64,000 bases of DNA from JACMLD01 sp039916305 (GCA_039916305.1 JBDSLR010000028.1:1-64000); one strand, 5' to 3'. Positions 8,295-16,890 are shown, numbered from the stretch's first letter. The notes: generated by a model not told the origin, from the sequence alone. Numbers and translations are program-made.

Positions 8295-8846
8295 TCATTG
8301 CTTGATGGGTTCATAATAAAGAATTATTGCGCCACAAGCAAAGGTTTTGGTCTTTACAAGTTTGAGCAGCATCTTTTCTTGTATGTTTTTAAATAAGGGC
8401 AGACCGCTTCCTGCTATAACAGGATGAACACAAAGCTGGTATTCGTCTATTAAATTAAGTTTTGTTAAGGATACTATTAAGCCCGGACTACCAACATACA
8501 TGTCTTTAACGGCGTGTTGCCTGAGTGCTGCAACTTCTTCTTCAATGGTTCGGGTGGCTAACCTTGCACTGTCCCAATCTGTCTGTTTCATTGTATGGGA
8601 AAAAATAAGTTTGGGAACTTTATCCATTACCATGGCAAAGTCATCTGTTGCTTTGTTGCCAGTAGGATTTTTTACCACCGTTCGCCAGTATTCCATGAGC
8701 TGGTAGGTTATCCTGCCATACAGGACAGTATCTGCATCACGTAAGAGGTCAGCATAGTGCTGATGTATTGCTGAATCCGGAATGCCTGCTGTATGATCGC
8801 AAAATCCGTCAATTGTCATATTGATTGCTGCAATTAATTTGGGCAT
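8295..8846 (-). CDS. Dihydrofolate reductase family protein (RibD C-terminal domain type)
   Basis: The protein from the ATG at 8846 has 183 residues and begins MPKLIAAINMTIDGF, the usual first strand of the RibD C-terminal/DHFR-like family, followed by DTVLYGRITYQLMEYW and a C-terminal ISG-type region HPVIAGSGLPLF. Longer reading from 8888 adds 14 residues with no family match. Relatives are NADPH-dependent reductases of unknown substrate, often linked to stress or drug-resistance loci rather than folate. It lies 55 bases downstream of a DinB-like gene on the same strand, a frequent neighbourhood for this family. Confidence 0.85.
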   Translation of the reverse strand: MPKLIAAINMTIDGFCDHTAGIPDSAIHQHYADLLRDADTVLYGRITYQLMEYWRTVVKNPTGNKATDDFAMVMDKVPKLIFSHTMKQTDWDSARLATRTIEEEVAALRQHAVKDMYVGSPGLIVSLTKLNLIDEYQLCVHPVIAGSGLPLFKNIQEKMLLKLVKTKTFACGAIILYYEPIKQ

Positions 8847-8901
8847 TCTATTTTTTTTATGACTGAAAAGGAACCCCGATAAGCACATATAGGAACGAAC
8901 T

Positions 8902-9432
8902 TTAGTGTAAGGCCTTTACATTTCGTTCTGCTATTTCGTGGTGGTGTCCAACATGGTAGATTGTAAAATACAGCATTTCTCTTAGTGTTAATTTACCCAG
9001 CAATGGATGGGGTAAGATTAATTTGTCAAGATCCTGTTCAGTAAATTTTTCAATTTTTGAACACAAAGCATTCGTAGTTCTATCCAACGCTTTACAAATT
9101 GTTTCTTTTTGATGTAATGCGATGGTATTGGGGATAAAACGTCCTGTTGCCTTGGCTCCATCTTCTAATTTTTTCAAATATTTCTTGACTAAATCCTCAT
9201 ACGTTCTGCTTTCTCTGTTTGCTTTTCCAAAAAGAAACCGGGTAAATAGTTTGGGCAAGCTCAGTGCAAGTACTACTGGTCTTACAGCAAGATAGATATG
9301 ATCCAGCTGCTGACCGGCGGTCCATTTTTGTTGATTAGTGAATAAAAACTCCTCATCTGTCAAGTCGTTTATGTAGTTAATAAATGAGCTGTGATTTTCC
9401 TTTAGTAATTGTATGATTTTTTGTCGTTCCAT
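8902..9432 (-). CDS. DinB superfamily protein
   Basis: The 176-residue protein matches the DinB/YfiT four-helix family: a first-helix KWTAGQQLDHIYLAV with H45 and a C-terminal FTIYHVGHHHEI with H160 and H163-H165. Three histidines from two helices bind a divalent metal in this fold. Members include bacillithiol or mycothiol S-transferases and many proteins of unknown function. No thiol-specific signature is visible here. It probably shares a transcript with the DHFR-like gene 55 bases downstream. Confidence 0.8.
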   Translation of the reverse strand: MERQKIIQLLKENHSSFINYINDLTDEEFLFTNQQKWTAGQQLDHIYLAVRPVVLALSLPKLFTRFLFGKANRESRTYEDLVKKYLKKLEDGAKATGRFIPNTIALHQKETICKALDRTTNALCSKIEKFTEQDLDKLILPHPLLGKLTLREMLYFTIYHVGHHHEIAERNVKALH

Positions 9433-9723
9433 AAAGTGGTCATTTTATGCCTGGCAACAGGTTCAGGATGCTCCTGGATCTACCATCTTAAAAATAAGCG
9501 ATTTATTGCCAGCAATACGCCGATAATAATTCCAATTTCTTTAGAATAACAGCTTTTCAGGTAAACTTAAGTAGACACTTATAGCGCTTACAATCCCACT
9601 GGAATATTGCCAGCTCGCCCCAGTCACCATTGCGCGCTAAGTTTTATAGCTTAAAGTACTGATTATTTGTAATGATTGCAAGAAAGGATAGAATTATTGG
9701 TTACCAGTATTTTGCAGGGAATT

Positions 9724-10809
9724 TCAAAGACGGGGAGGTTGCCAAGCGTTAAGCCCATTGAAAAACGGCGCCTCGGTAATTCCATGTTTTTGCGCCATCA
9801 GGTAGATCTGTTCAATTTTATCAGGGGTAATGTTTCCCCGGCCTGCAGAAAAGGGGGTATATAATTTTTCAAGTGCTAACACAATTCCTTCCAGCATGCA
9901 GCCATGTGCAACATTATTTATGGGGAACTTATAAAGGTTGTGGTGGACAGCAGGAGAAAATGTATAGCCTCCTTTTATCACCCCCATGCCACCATAAAAA
10001 AGCCTGTCTTTAAAATCATTCCCAAACTCCAAGACCAGGTTCCTGGGATAGCCTGCATCGCAAATGATCACGTCCTTCCTGCAAAGCAACGGATTGAAGT
10101 TTGGAATACCGGAACTTGCAATCGCAATAATAAGATCAGCTTGAGGAAGCAAAGTGGCAAGATCTGTGGACGCTTCAGCCTGCAAACCTTTCTTTTGCAA
10201 CGCTAAGACATGTTGTTGCAGTGTTGCGTTTTGCCTGGCACAAAGCAATAAGTTCTTTACCTTACCTGCAAAGTATTCAACACAGGCTGAACCAATATCT
10301 CCGGTGGCACCAATAACAAGCAATTGCAGATCCGCCAATTGCCTGTCAAATTTGATACAGGCTTTCTCAAGGGCCTTTACAATAAACGCTGCAGTAAGAG
10401 AATTGCCTGTGGTGAATTTAGTGAAAGCGCCATCGTTTAAAGCGTCATTTCTTCCTTCCAGCACGATAGAAGTAAACCCGCCAAGGCTAGCGACACCTGC
10501 ACCTAGCTTACGTGCACAAGCAGCAGCAGCTTTCACTTTTTCAATGTTCTTTTTCCAATGCCTGGGTGCTAATTCATCGGGAGATATAAAGGTTTCGATA
10601 TAACAACCCTTTACCCTTTGACCAATCACAGATTGCACCACTACGTCAAATAACACACGGGGTGGTATAAACGAATACACTTGAGCTACTTTTTCGGCAG
10701 AGAGACCTTGCGGGCTTTTAGAAAAAAAATCGACAAATCCGGTTATCTTCTTCCAGCAATCCTGGTGGCCGATCAAAGCAAACGCTATATCGGCAGGTTG
10801 GTAACCCAT
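9724..10809 (-). CDS. Long-chain acyl-[acyl-carrier-protein] reductase (AAR) homologue
   Basis: The 361-residue protein matches cyanobacterial AAR, which reduces fatty acyl-ACP with NADPH to a fatty aldehyde. Signatures in order: FALIGH near residue 10, VVVQSVIGQRVKGCYIET (57-74), SLGGFTSIVLE (108-118), FTTGNSLTA (132-140), the Rossmann motif GATGDIGSA (167-175), DAGYPRNL (251-258) and GCMLEGIVLALE. C304 lies where the acyl-thioester cysteine of the Synechococcus enzyme (C294) is found. Length (about 340 in cyanobacteria) and domain order agree. It is not shikimate dehydrogenase or glutamyl-tRNA reductase, which share only the Rossmann domain. The start lies inside the end of the ADO-like gene (25-base overlap), so the two are translated together. 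The substrate is inferred, not shown. Confidence 0.85.
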   Translation of the reverse strand: MGYQPADIAFALIGHQDCWKKITGFVDFFSKSPQGLSAEKVAQVYSFIPPRVLFDVVVQSVIGQRVKGCYIETFISPDELAPRHWKKNIEKVKAAAACARKLGAGVASLGGFTSIVLEGRNDALNDGAFTKFTTGNSLTAAFIVKALEKACIKFDRQLADLQLLVIGATGDIGSACVEYFAGKVKNLLLCARQNATLQQHVLALQKKGLQAEASTDLATLLPQADLIIAIASSGIPNFNPLLCRKDVIICDAGYPRNLVLEFGNDFKDRLFYGGMGVIKGGYTFSPAVHHNLYKFPINNVAHGCMLEGIVLALEKLYTPFSAGRGNITPDKIEQIYLMAQKHGITEAPFFNGLNAWQPPRL

Positions 10810-11534
10810 TCTAAAGTTTTTATGCCGGGAATGCCTATCCTGTCCAGTGTTTTCATATATAGGTTCATAGCGTTGCCTCTTAGAACTTGTATGTTGAGAC
10901 CGATGGAGGGAAGATTATCTTTCATACACTGGCCGGCACAAACCAGGCAGTGATCTTCGCAGGGACGCAGCATTGACCATTCCGCCAGTATCGTCATACA
11001 ATCATAGTGTACCTTTTCTACTTTATTAATGAAGCCTTCATGGTCCTTTTCTAATTCCGCCTGCAGGATTTCAATGGAGTGTTCAATATGTTCTTCTTCC
11101 TCTTTTGATATAGCAAGGAACAGTTGGCCGATAGCTGTTGATGCCAAGGCCTTACCTACATCGTTATACATGGAGACTGCGAAACATTCCAGTATAACTT
11201 CCTGCATAATGATGCATGCAATAAAATCGTTTTTGTCGGCCCATTTACCAAACGTTTCTCTTACTCTTGTCCAATAGGTTCCATCTGATGTTATCAATAC
11301 AGGAAGATTATTTTTTTTGGCTACCGCGATAAAAGCTGCTGCGTGGTTGCGTTCGCAATTGGCATGCTCGATGCATTCCATTCGTTCATGCACATCATCA
11401 ACTGTGCCGGTCAGCTTTGCAAAATTAGACATGCCAACAATTTCTCCATTAATGGCCTGTGATAAAACGTCCGCACAGATACTCCTGAATTCATGTGTAC
11501 ATATTGCTGGCTGGGCAGCGGTCATTGTTTGCAT
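10785..11534 (-). CDS. Aldehyde-deformylating oxygenase (ADO)-like ferritin-fold diiron protein
   Basis: This 249-residue protein has the six iron ligands of cyanobacterial ADO with nearly the same spacing: E31, E61-x2-H64, E116 in VILECFAV, and E146-x2-H149. ADO converts fatty aldehydes to alkanes plus formate using oxygen and external electrons. The gap of 52 residues from H64 to E116 equals that in Synechococcus and Prochlorococcus. Unlike them, it carries an extra segment near residues 190-208 with four cysteines, C192-x3-C196-x2-C199-x3-C203, which could hold a metal or an iron-sulfur cluster. Other cysteines (C53, C60) sit near the iron ligands. Gene order, ADO then AAR, is the cyanobacterial order. 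An alternative start is the ATG at 11525. Related diiron roles cannot be excluded. Confidence 0.8.
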   Translation of the reverse strand: MQTMTAAQPAICTHEFRSICADVLSQAINGEIVGMSNFAKLTGTVDDVHERMECIEHANCERNHAAAFIAVAKKNNLPVLITSDGTYWTRVRETFGKWADKNDFIACIIMQEVILECFAVSMYNDVGKALASTAIGQLFLAISKEEEEHIEHSIEILQAELEKDHEGFINKVEKVHYDCMTILAEWSMLRPCEDHCLVCAGQCMKDNLPSIGLNIQVLRGNAMNLYMKTLDRIGIPGIKTLEWVTNLPI

Positions 11535-11598
11535 AATTGTAGTTTTTTAATTTAAATAGCATCAGTGAATTATTTAGTTGCCTGCTAGTGTTAGAATG

Positions 11599-12933
11599 TT
11601 ATTTCTTCATCCAGGTTTCAACAATATATTTCCCGAGGTCTTTACCCATCTTAAGCGCTGTTTCATTGTCTGTTTTAAAATGAATGCCAGCATAAAAGCG
11701 GGAGTCAGCACAATCCTGCGCCATTTGTTGAAACTGTTTTGCATCGGCAGGAAAAAAATATTCCAGTACCGCACTGGTAGTGCCGGCACCTGCGGCATGG
11801 CCGGATGGATAGCCTGGAAATGGTGGCGTCATAATAAGGGGTTTAAAACTGCTGTCGTATTGTGCAGGCCTGATGCCCCAATAAGTGTATTTCGCATCAA
11901 AAACTGCGATAGTCATATCATGAAAGGCTGTATGTAAAATAGTATAAACACGGGCCGCGGCCGGCGCATCATCCATCATGCGGTATTCAAACAGTTTCTG
12001 ACTTGCCAGCTCATTGTATAATTCAGGTCCGCTGTTTGCCCAGTAGTATGCGAGAGAACGGGATTTAAATGTTTGCTTAAAGTTCTTCATCGCTTTCATG
12101 TCAGTTTCAAAATCCGGTGGCGGCGTTGGCCTGAATTGGTCAGCTGAACGTAACACTAATGGTGTCATTATCGAAAGCTTGATTCCCATCGCGTAAGCCC
12201 CGGTCCATTTTTTGGGGTCCTTATTCATTTGCACCTGGTAAACTTTATCAGATCCATCTTTCTTTGCTTGTTCAATGATCTCTTTGGCTACCTGCTCACC
12301 CAGGGTCCAGCCTGCCGCAACATCACTTGGAAATTGTACGCCTGCATCAACGCGGGATTGGGCCGCGGCCCGGGCCAGTTTCAATATCGAATCAGCTTTA
12401 TCGGGCAGAAAGTAAGCAAGCACAGTTGCGGCAGCAGCAGCCGTTACGGAATGTTCGCATGGATAGGAATATGTCCGGGGTGCAATGACAGCCATTTTTA
12501 TGGAAGGATCTATTTCATGCGGACGTTTTCTTTTGTATTTGATCTTTTCTTTCCAGGCTAGTATAGTTGCATCATAAATGGCGATATTTACCCATGCCAG
12601 TGGTGTACGAAGTATCAGGTCCGGATTATTCCAATTCATCACACCCGTTGTAATTTGGTTCCAGCGATAGGAGGGGGCGCCGGCATCCCAATATTTTATT
12701 TCCGCCAGTTTTATTTTATCCAGCTTTGTCATTCCCTTTTTAATAGACTGCAATTCAGCTTTTGACTGCGCAGCAGCTGGCGGAGCGGCAATCGTTATTT
12801 GTGCTGGCTTGTCTAATAGCTTTGGTTGCCAGTTTGCCGCTTCATAATTCGCTTGGCGGTTGGCGGTATTTGTTTGCGCCATGGCATTTAGTGCATACAG
12901 GGAAACTGCAATGGAAAGGATAATTTCTTTCAT
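11599..12933 (-). CDS. Exported PAP2 / vanadium-haloperoxidase-like protein, duplicated domain
   Basis: The 444-residue protein has a signal peptide (about 1-19) and two copies of the PAP2/vanadium haloperoxidase motif set. The second is intact: RP at 355-356, GYPSGHAAGAG (374-384), and S411-R412 with H418 and D422. In the first, RP (137-138) and YPCEHS (157-162) are kept, but the last histidine is replaced by Q200 in SRVDAGVQFPSD, so it is probably inactive. The family includes lipid phosphatases and haloperoxidases; the architecture alone does not decide. It ends 64 bases before the ADO-like gene on the same strand and could lead that operon, with a role in releasing or modifying a phospholipid precursor. 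That link is inference. Confidence 0.8.
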   Translation of the reverse strand: MKEIILSIAVSLYALNAMAQTNTANRQANYEAANWQPKLLDKPAQITIAAPPAAAQSKAELQSIKKGMTKLDKIKLAEIKYWDAGAPSYRWNQITTGVMNWNNPDLILRTPLAWVNIAIYDATILAWKEKIKYKRKRPHEIDPSIKMAVIAPRTYSYPCEHSVTAAAAATVLAYFLPDKADSILKLARAAAQSRVDAGVQFPSDVAAGWTLGEQVAKEIIEQAKKDGSDKVYQVQMNKDPKKWTGAYAMGIKLSIMTPLVLRSADQFRPTPPPDFETDMKAMKNFKQTFKSRSLAYYWANSGPELYNELASQKLFEYRMMDDAPAAARVYTILHTAFHDMTIAVFDAKYTYWGIRPAQYDSSFKPLIMTPPFPGYPSGHAAGAGTTSAVLEYFFPADAKQFQQMAQDCADSRFYAGIHFKTDNETALKMGKDLGKYIVETWMKK

Positions 12934-13299
12934 AATATGGGGTTGCTTTTATTTAAAAAAATCGTAACAGTAAATTTTCAGTACAAGAATATTCAATTAA
13001 AGACAGCGCAATAGGCAACCATCAATGAACAACAACTTATGGTAAACGAACAGCGCGTTATGCTGGTAACCTGGTAAAACCTGGGAAGCTAACTGGACGT
13101 TTATATAAAAAAGGACGTTTTGATTTTCATGAGATGAGTGAATCAGGCGTGAAAGAATCGTGGAGTTGGCATATCATGAATTGACTACGCAACCAACGGA
13201 CATACTGTTTTGGTAGACTTTTTTCTGCCATTGGTGTACTGCAAACCTGGTTCTGCAGCTCTAAAAACTTTAGGGGATTATTTACCGACCTTTATCAAT
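12934..13299. promoter_or_regulatory. Divergent promoter region between phosphatase and LytS-type kinase
   Basis: About 366 bases that must hold promoters for the phosphatase-ADO-AAR side and for the kinase-LytTR pair. A direct repeat GGACGTTT occurs at 13095-13102 and 13113-13120, 18 bases apart, and half resembles a LytTR-type half-site (xxxGTTnrk), although LytTR sites usually repeat at 21-22 bases. No confident TAnnTTTG box was found. Confidence 0.35.
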
Positions 13300-14367
13300 A
13301 TGAACAGACAGATGAAGCGATTAGCCAATATAAAGCTGATCAAGTTTTATATATGGGTTGCACTGGCCTATGCCACATTATGGCTGCTAAGTAACCTGCA
13401 CACATTTTCCGGTAGCTTTCTGCAGGCCGTGGGCAATAATTTATGGAGGGTGCCATACCTCATTTTAGTCAATTTTGTTTTTCTGGAATTTACCATTCCT
13501 TATGTAATAAAAAAAAGGCGATTTATTATTTATAATATTCTTCTCGCCCTGCCTGCTTTGTGGATTCATTGTATTTTGTGGGCCTATGGTATGTATGCCT
13601 GGAGGTTGCTGGGAATAGGGTTGCATATTTATTCCGAAATGATCATCTTTGAATCACTGGGAAAGGCCATTACGGCCCAAATGGCATACAGTATGGGTGC
13701 TGTTTTTTTTTACGGCATCAGCAGGCATATTTATAATTACAGCAATTTAAAAAATGCAGCGCAGCAGCTCCGGATTGAAAAACAGGCGGCGGAACTCAAC
13801 TATCTGCGATCACAAACCCATCCGCATTTTTTATTCAATACGTTAAATAATATCTATTCATTGGCAAGGGATAAGAGTGACCTGGCGCCCGAATCAATTT
13901 TACGGTTGTCGAAAATATTACGGTTTATGCTGTACGAAACCAGTGGTGAATATATATCTATAGACCAGGAACTGAAAATTATTGATGATTATATTGCGCT
14001 TGAGAAATTACGTTATGATGCGTCATTAAAAGTTAATTTTAAGAATGACATTGAAGATATGCGGCAGGCATTGCCGCCCCTGTTGCTGATTCCATTGGTA
14101 GAAAATGCATTTAAACACGGTGTTTCTGAAACAAGAGATGATCCCTTTGTTGATATTCATCTTTCGGTAAATAAAAGGCAGTTGACCTTTGTTGTGAAAA
14201 ACTCGGCTGAAGAATTTCCTGCGCAGCAGCATGTAAAAGAAAGTATAGGCCTGACTAACCTGAGACGGCAACTGGAATTACTTTATACAGATTACGATCT
14301 TTCTGTTAAGCAAACGGGTGCTTTGTTTACAGCAATTTTAAAAATTAACCTGGCAAGCCATGTCTAG
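13300..14367 (+). CDS. LytS/YehU-type sensor histidine kinase
   Basis: From the ATG at 13300 the protein has 355 residues: four or so membrane helices in the first half, a short coiled coil, then the His_kinase domain with SQTHPHFLFNTLNNIYSLA (the phospho-histidine is the second H, residue 176 from this start) and a HATPase domain with LIPLVENAFKHG. The open frame reaches back to a TTG at 13210, but those 30 residues lack family likeness. The gene overlaps the LytTR regulator gene by eight bases, as is usual for this pair in Bacteroidota. The divergent position to the phosphatase-ADO-AAR genes makes it a candidate regulator of them. Confidence 0.9.
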   Translation: MNRQMKRLANIKLIKFYIWVALAYATLWLLSNLHTFSGSFLQAVGNNLWRVPYLILVNFVFLEFTIPYVIKKRRFIIYNILLALPALWIHCILWAYGMYAWRLLGIGLHIYSEMIIFESLGKAITAQMAYSMGAVFFYGISRHIYNYSNLKNAAQQLRIEKQAAELNYLRSQTHPHFLFNTLNNIYSLARDKSDLAPESILRLSKILRFMLYETSGEYISIDQELKIIDDYIALEKLRYDASLKVNFKNDIEDMRQALPPLLLIPLVENAFKHGVSETRDDPFVDIHLSVNKRQLTFVVKNSAEEFPAQQHVKESIGLTNLRRQLELLYTDYDLSVKQTGALFTAILKINLASHV

Positions 14368-15052
14368 CATAAAATGCATCATAGTCGAAGATGAGCCACT
14401 GGCGGTAAAAGTTTTATCGGACTATATCTCGCAGGTGCCGTTTCTGCAATTACAGGGAACATTTAAAGATGCTATCCTGGCAACGGACTGGTTGCGGCAT
14501 AACAATACCCATCTTATTTTTTTAGATATTCATCTTCCTAAACTAAAAGGAATGGCTTTTTTAAAAACCCTTATAAATCCCCCTGCGGTTATTATTACCA
14601 CTGCTTATCATCAGTATGCAGTGGAAGGTTTTGATATGAACGTAACCGACTACCTGCTAAAGCCATTTGATTTTGAACGCTTTTTAATAGCTGTAAATAA
14701 AGTAAAAACAGCACAGGATGAAAAACAACCGCCAAATGAAAGCGCGGACGTAAAAGATTTTATGTTTCTGCATGCCGACAGGAAAAAGGTAAAAATATTA
14801 TTCTCAGAGATTGTTTATATAGAAAGCCAGCGGGAGTACATTAAAATTGTAACCACCAAAAGAGAATATATCTCTAAAATTGGAACGCTGGAAATGGAGA
14901 ATCTTTTACCTGCTCATCTTTTCAGGCGGGTTCACCGGTCTTTTATCATTTCAATCAGTAAAATAGACTCGTATACAGCAGAACTGGTTGATGTGAATGG
15001 CATATCTATTCCTATTGGCAGGGCCTACAGGGATATTCTAGATAATATATAG
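14360..15052 (+). CDS. LytTR-family response regulator
   Basis: The 230-residue protein has a receiver domain (about 1-120; E10, D11, phospho-acceptor D56 in FLDIHLP, T80, K101 in LLKPF) and a LytTR DNA-binding domain (about 130-230) with FLHADRKKVKI, YIESQREYIKI and FRRVHRSFIISI. It is the partner of the upstream LytS-type kinase and is translationally coupled to it by an eight-base overlap. LytTR regulators bind direct repeats upstream of nearby genes. A strong hairpin terminator follows 140 bases downstream. Confidence 0.93.
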   Translation: MSSIKCIIVEDEPLAVKVLSDYISQVPFLQLQGTFKDAILATDWLRHNNTHLIFLDIHLPKLKGMAFLKTLINPPAVIITTAYHQYAVEGFDMNVTDYLLKPFDFERFLIAVNKVKTAQDEKQPPNESADVKDFMFLHADRKKVKILFSEIVYIESQREYIKIVTTKREYISKIGTLEMENLLPAHLFRRVHRSFIISISKIDSYTAELVDVNGISIPIGRAYRDILDNI

Positions 15053-15194
15053 TGAATGTTGGTAGCCAATCATCCAATGGTTCTGACCTGTATTTTAATT
15101 GCTAACAATATGCAGCTGCATGTGCATCGTAAAACAGCAGTGTAGCAATAAGCGGTTTATCTATTGTTCCCAAATATTTGCTGAATAGATAATA

Positions 15195-15237
15195 AAATCC
15201 TGTTTGCCCTGCATAACAAGGCAAACAGGATTTATTT
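15195..15237. terminator. Bidirectional rho-independent terminator
   Basis: Perfect 14-base arms AAATCCTGTTTGCC (15195-15208) and GGCAAACAGGATTT (15220-15233) with an 11-base loop, flanked by A- and T-rich ends on both sides. It sits between the LytTR gene and a convergent small gene and can serve both. Confidence 0.85.
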
Positions 15238-15296
15238 TGAGCAAACCAGATTGAAGTAATTGTTATTCGGATTTGAGCAACAAATTGCCGCTCTAA

Positions 15297-15479
15297 TTAT
15301 CCGGTATATGATTGTTTTGCATGATGCATAACCTCCCTGATTTTATTGGTACCTTCTTTAGCAAGTTGCTCCGGGGTGCTGGTCTCGTCTTTCTTTTTTG
15401 TTTGACTTAAGCGGTAGTATACAATTCCTGCGGCTATTACAAAGGCACTTACGGTGGCTATAATGTGTTTTGATTTCAT
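15297..15479 (-). CDS. Small single-pass membrane protein, unknown function
   Basis: From the ATG at 15479 the protein has 60 residues: one hydrophobic helix (about residues 5-22, HIIATVSAFVIAAGIVYY) and a charged tail RLSQTKKKDETSTPEQ followed by a lysine- and histidine-containing helix. The frame extends upstream to 15512, but the shorter start places the helix at the N-terminus, as in YtxH-like small proteins. No family is recognised with confidence. The shared terminator with the LytTR gene supports a real transcript end here. Confidence 0.5.
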   Translation of the reverse strand: MKSKHIIATVSAFVIAAGIVYYRLSQTKKKDETSTPEQLAKEGTNKIREVMHHAKQSYTG

Positions 15480-15753
15480 GGTAAATTTTATAGAAAGGAA
15501 ACCAATTGTCATGCCGTAATCTTAGGCCGCCATTGTACTGTAAGACCGCCGGTTCTAATGTGTGCAGAAGACGCCGGATGGGCATGGCCGGCTGGTCGCA
15601 ATGTTGCCAATAGTTCCGCGGGATTTAATCAATTCAAAGACCTGTTCAGTTTCGTTGAAAGTTCAGCCAATTACCGCAATGGGTAAACTTTAACCGTATG
15701 GTTGAATGGCAATTAATAGCGAACTTTAAATATAGCGATATTAAATATTTACC

Positions 15754-16101
15754 ATGCCTGCAGACGATGAAGTAAAGATTGAACAATACCTTAACCAGGT
15801 GGAAAAGAAAACGACTGAACGGAAACCTTATGACCGGTTGATGATACATTACAGGAAGGAAAAAAAACTAACCCAGGAGATGGCGGTCATCAATAAGGCC
15901 ATTGCGGTATTTTCGAAGACAAAAGCTGACAAACCATCTACTGCCGCGGTGAAGCGGTTGAGCAAAAGTATCGGGCAGGCCACCGGGTTGATTGACAAGG
16001 CAGGTAAGCACACATATATGCCCGGTCCGCTTCAGCAATGGATGCGCCGGAAGGAAATTGTTGCCGGCAAAATTGCAGCCCGTCAAAAGAAAAAGAAATA
16101 A
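15754..16101 (+). CDS. Conserved-looking basic hypothetical protein
   Basis: This 115-residue protein is rich in lysine and arginine, has no signal peptide or membrane segment, and is predicted to be mainly helical (KIEQYLNQVEKKTTERKP, QEMAVINKAIAVFSK). The C-terminus is RQKKKK. Such small basic proteins are common in Chitinophagaceae, and a nucleic-acid-binding role would fit the charge, but I do not recognise a family. It converges with the exonuclease III gene, 12 bases away, which may support a link to DNA but is not evidence. Confidence 0.6.
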   Translation: MPADDEVKIEQYLNQVEKKTTERKPYDRLMIHYRKEKKLTQEMAVINKAIAVFSKTKADKPSTAAVKRLSKSIGQATGLIDKAGKHTYMPGPLQQWMRRKEIVAGKIAARQKKKK

Positions 16102-16113
16102 TGATGGTCCCTA

Positions 16114-16890
16114 TTATTTATTCTTCAGCTGAATCCACACAGGTGCGTGGTCACTTGTCTTTTCCCAGCCACGTACCTCTTTATCCACGCCAGCACTGCG
16201 AAGTCTTTTGGCAAGATCATGACTAAGCAGAAAATGATCCAGTCGCAGACCTGCGTCGCGTTCGTAGGCGTGTCGCAGGTAATCCCAAAAAGTATAGATT
16301 TTTTTGCCGGGATACAAGGTACGGAGAGCATCTGTCCATCCCTGGTCAACAAGTTGCTTATAAGCCCCCCGCACTTCTGTGCGAAACAATGCATCTTCGA
16401 TATACTTTTCCGGTTTGTATACGTCCAGCGCTGTTGGCATTACATTGTAGTCCCCGATGAGGGCAACAGGTACTTTTTCCGCCAGTAGTTTTTTTGCATG
16501 CTTATGGAGTCGTGTAAACCACTCCATCTTATAATCAAATTTAGGTCCGGGTGAGGGGTTACCATTGGGCAGGTAAAGGCAACCAACCAGTATGCCATTG
16601 GTAATTGCTTCTATATACCTGCTATGTGTATCTGTTTTTGAGCCGGGTAGTGAGCGCCTGGTTTCGTGTGGTTGTTCTTTTGCCGACAAAATAGCTACTC
16701 CATTCCAGCTTTTTTGTCCCTGCCATATGGCGTGGTAGCCAGCGTCCCGTATCGCCTTCTCCGGAAACTTCTCGCCCGGGGCTTTTAATTCCTGGAGACA
16801 CAGCACATCGGGTTTAGCTTCCCGCAGCCATCTTAATAAGACAGGAAGCCGTCCATTGATTCCATTTACATTATATGTTGCTATTTTCAT
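16114..16890 (-). CDS. xth: Exodeoxyribonuclease III
   Basis: The 258-residue protein has all AP-endonuclease/exonuclease III signatures: MKIATYNVNGINGRL at the N-terminus, the metal ligand E34 in CLQELK, YLPNGNP near residue 107, D147 and N149 in IGDYNVMP, and TSDHAPVW near the C-terminus. It cleaves DNA at abasic sites and degrades 3' ends in base excision repair. Length is normal (about 255-270). It stands alone. Confidence 0.95.
   Translation of the reverse strand: MKIATYNVNGINGRLPVLLRWLREAKPDVLCLQELKAPGEKFPEKAIRDAGYHAIWQGQKSWNGVAILSAKEQPHETRRSLPGSKTDTHSRYIEAITNGILVGCLYLPNGNPSPGPKFDYKMEWFTRLHKHAKKLLAEKVPVALIGDYNVMPTALDVYKPEKYIEDALFRTEVRGAYKQLVDQGWTDALRTLYPGKKIYTFWDYLRHAYERDAGLRLDHFLLSHDLAKRLRSAGVDKEVRGWEKTSDHAPVWIQLKNK

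Noticed and set aside
9724..10809. Shikimate/quinate dehydrogenase or glutamyl-tRNA reductase for the AAR-like gene
   Set aside because: Only the Rossmann motif is shared; LGGFTSIVLE, FTTGNSLTA and the C-terminal cysteine block are AAR-specific.
13095..13120. GGACGTTT direct repeat as a definite LytTR operator
   Set aside because: Spacing is 18 bases instead of the usual 21-22 and the second copy misses consensus positions, so it is only mentioned as a candidate.
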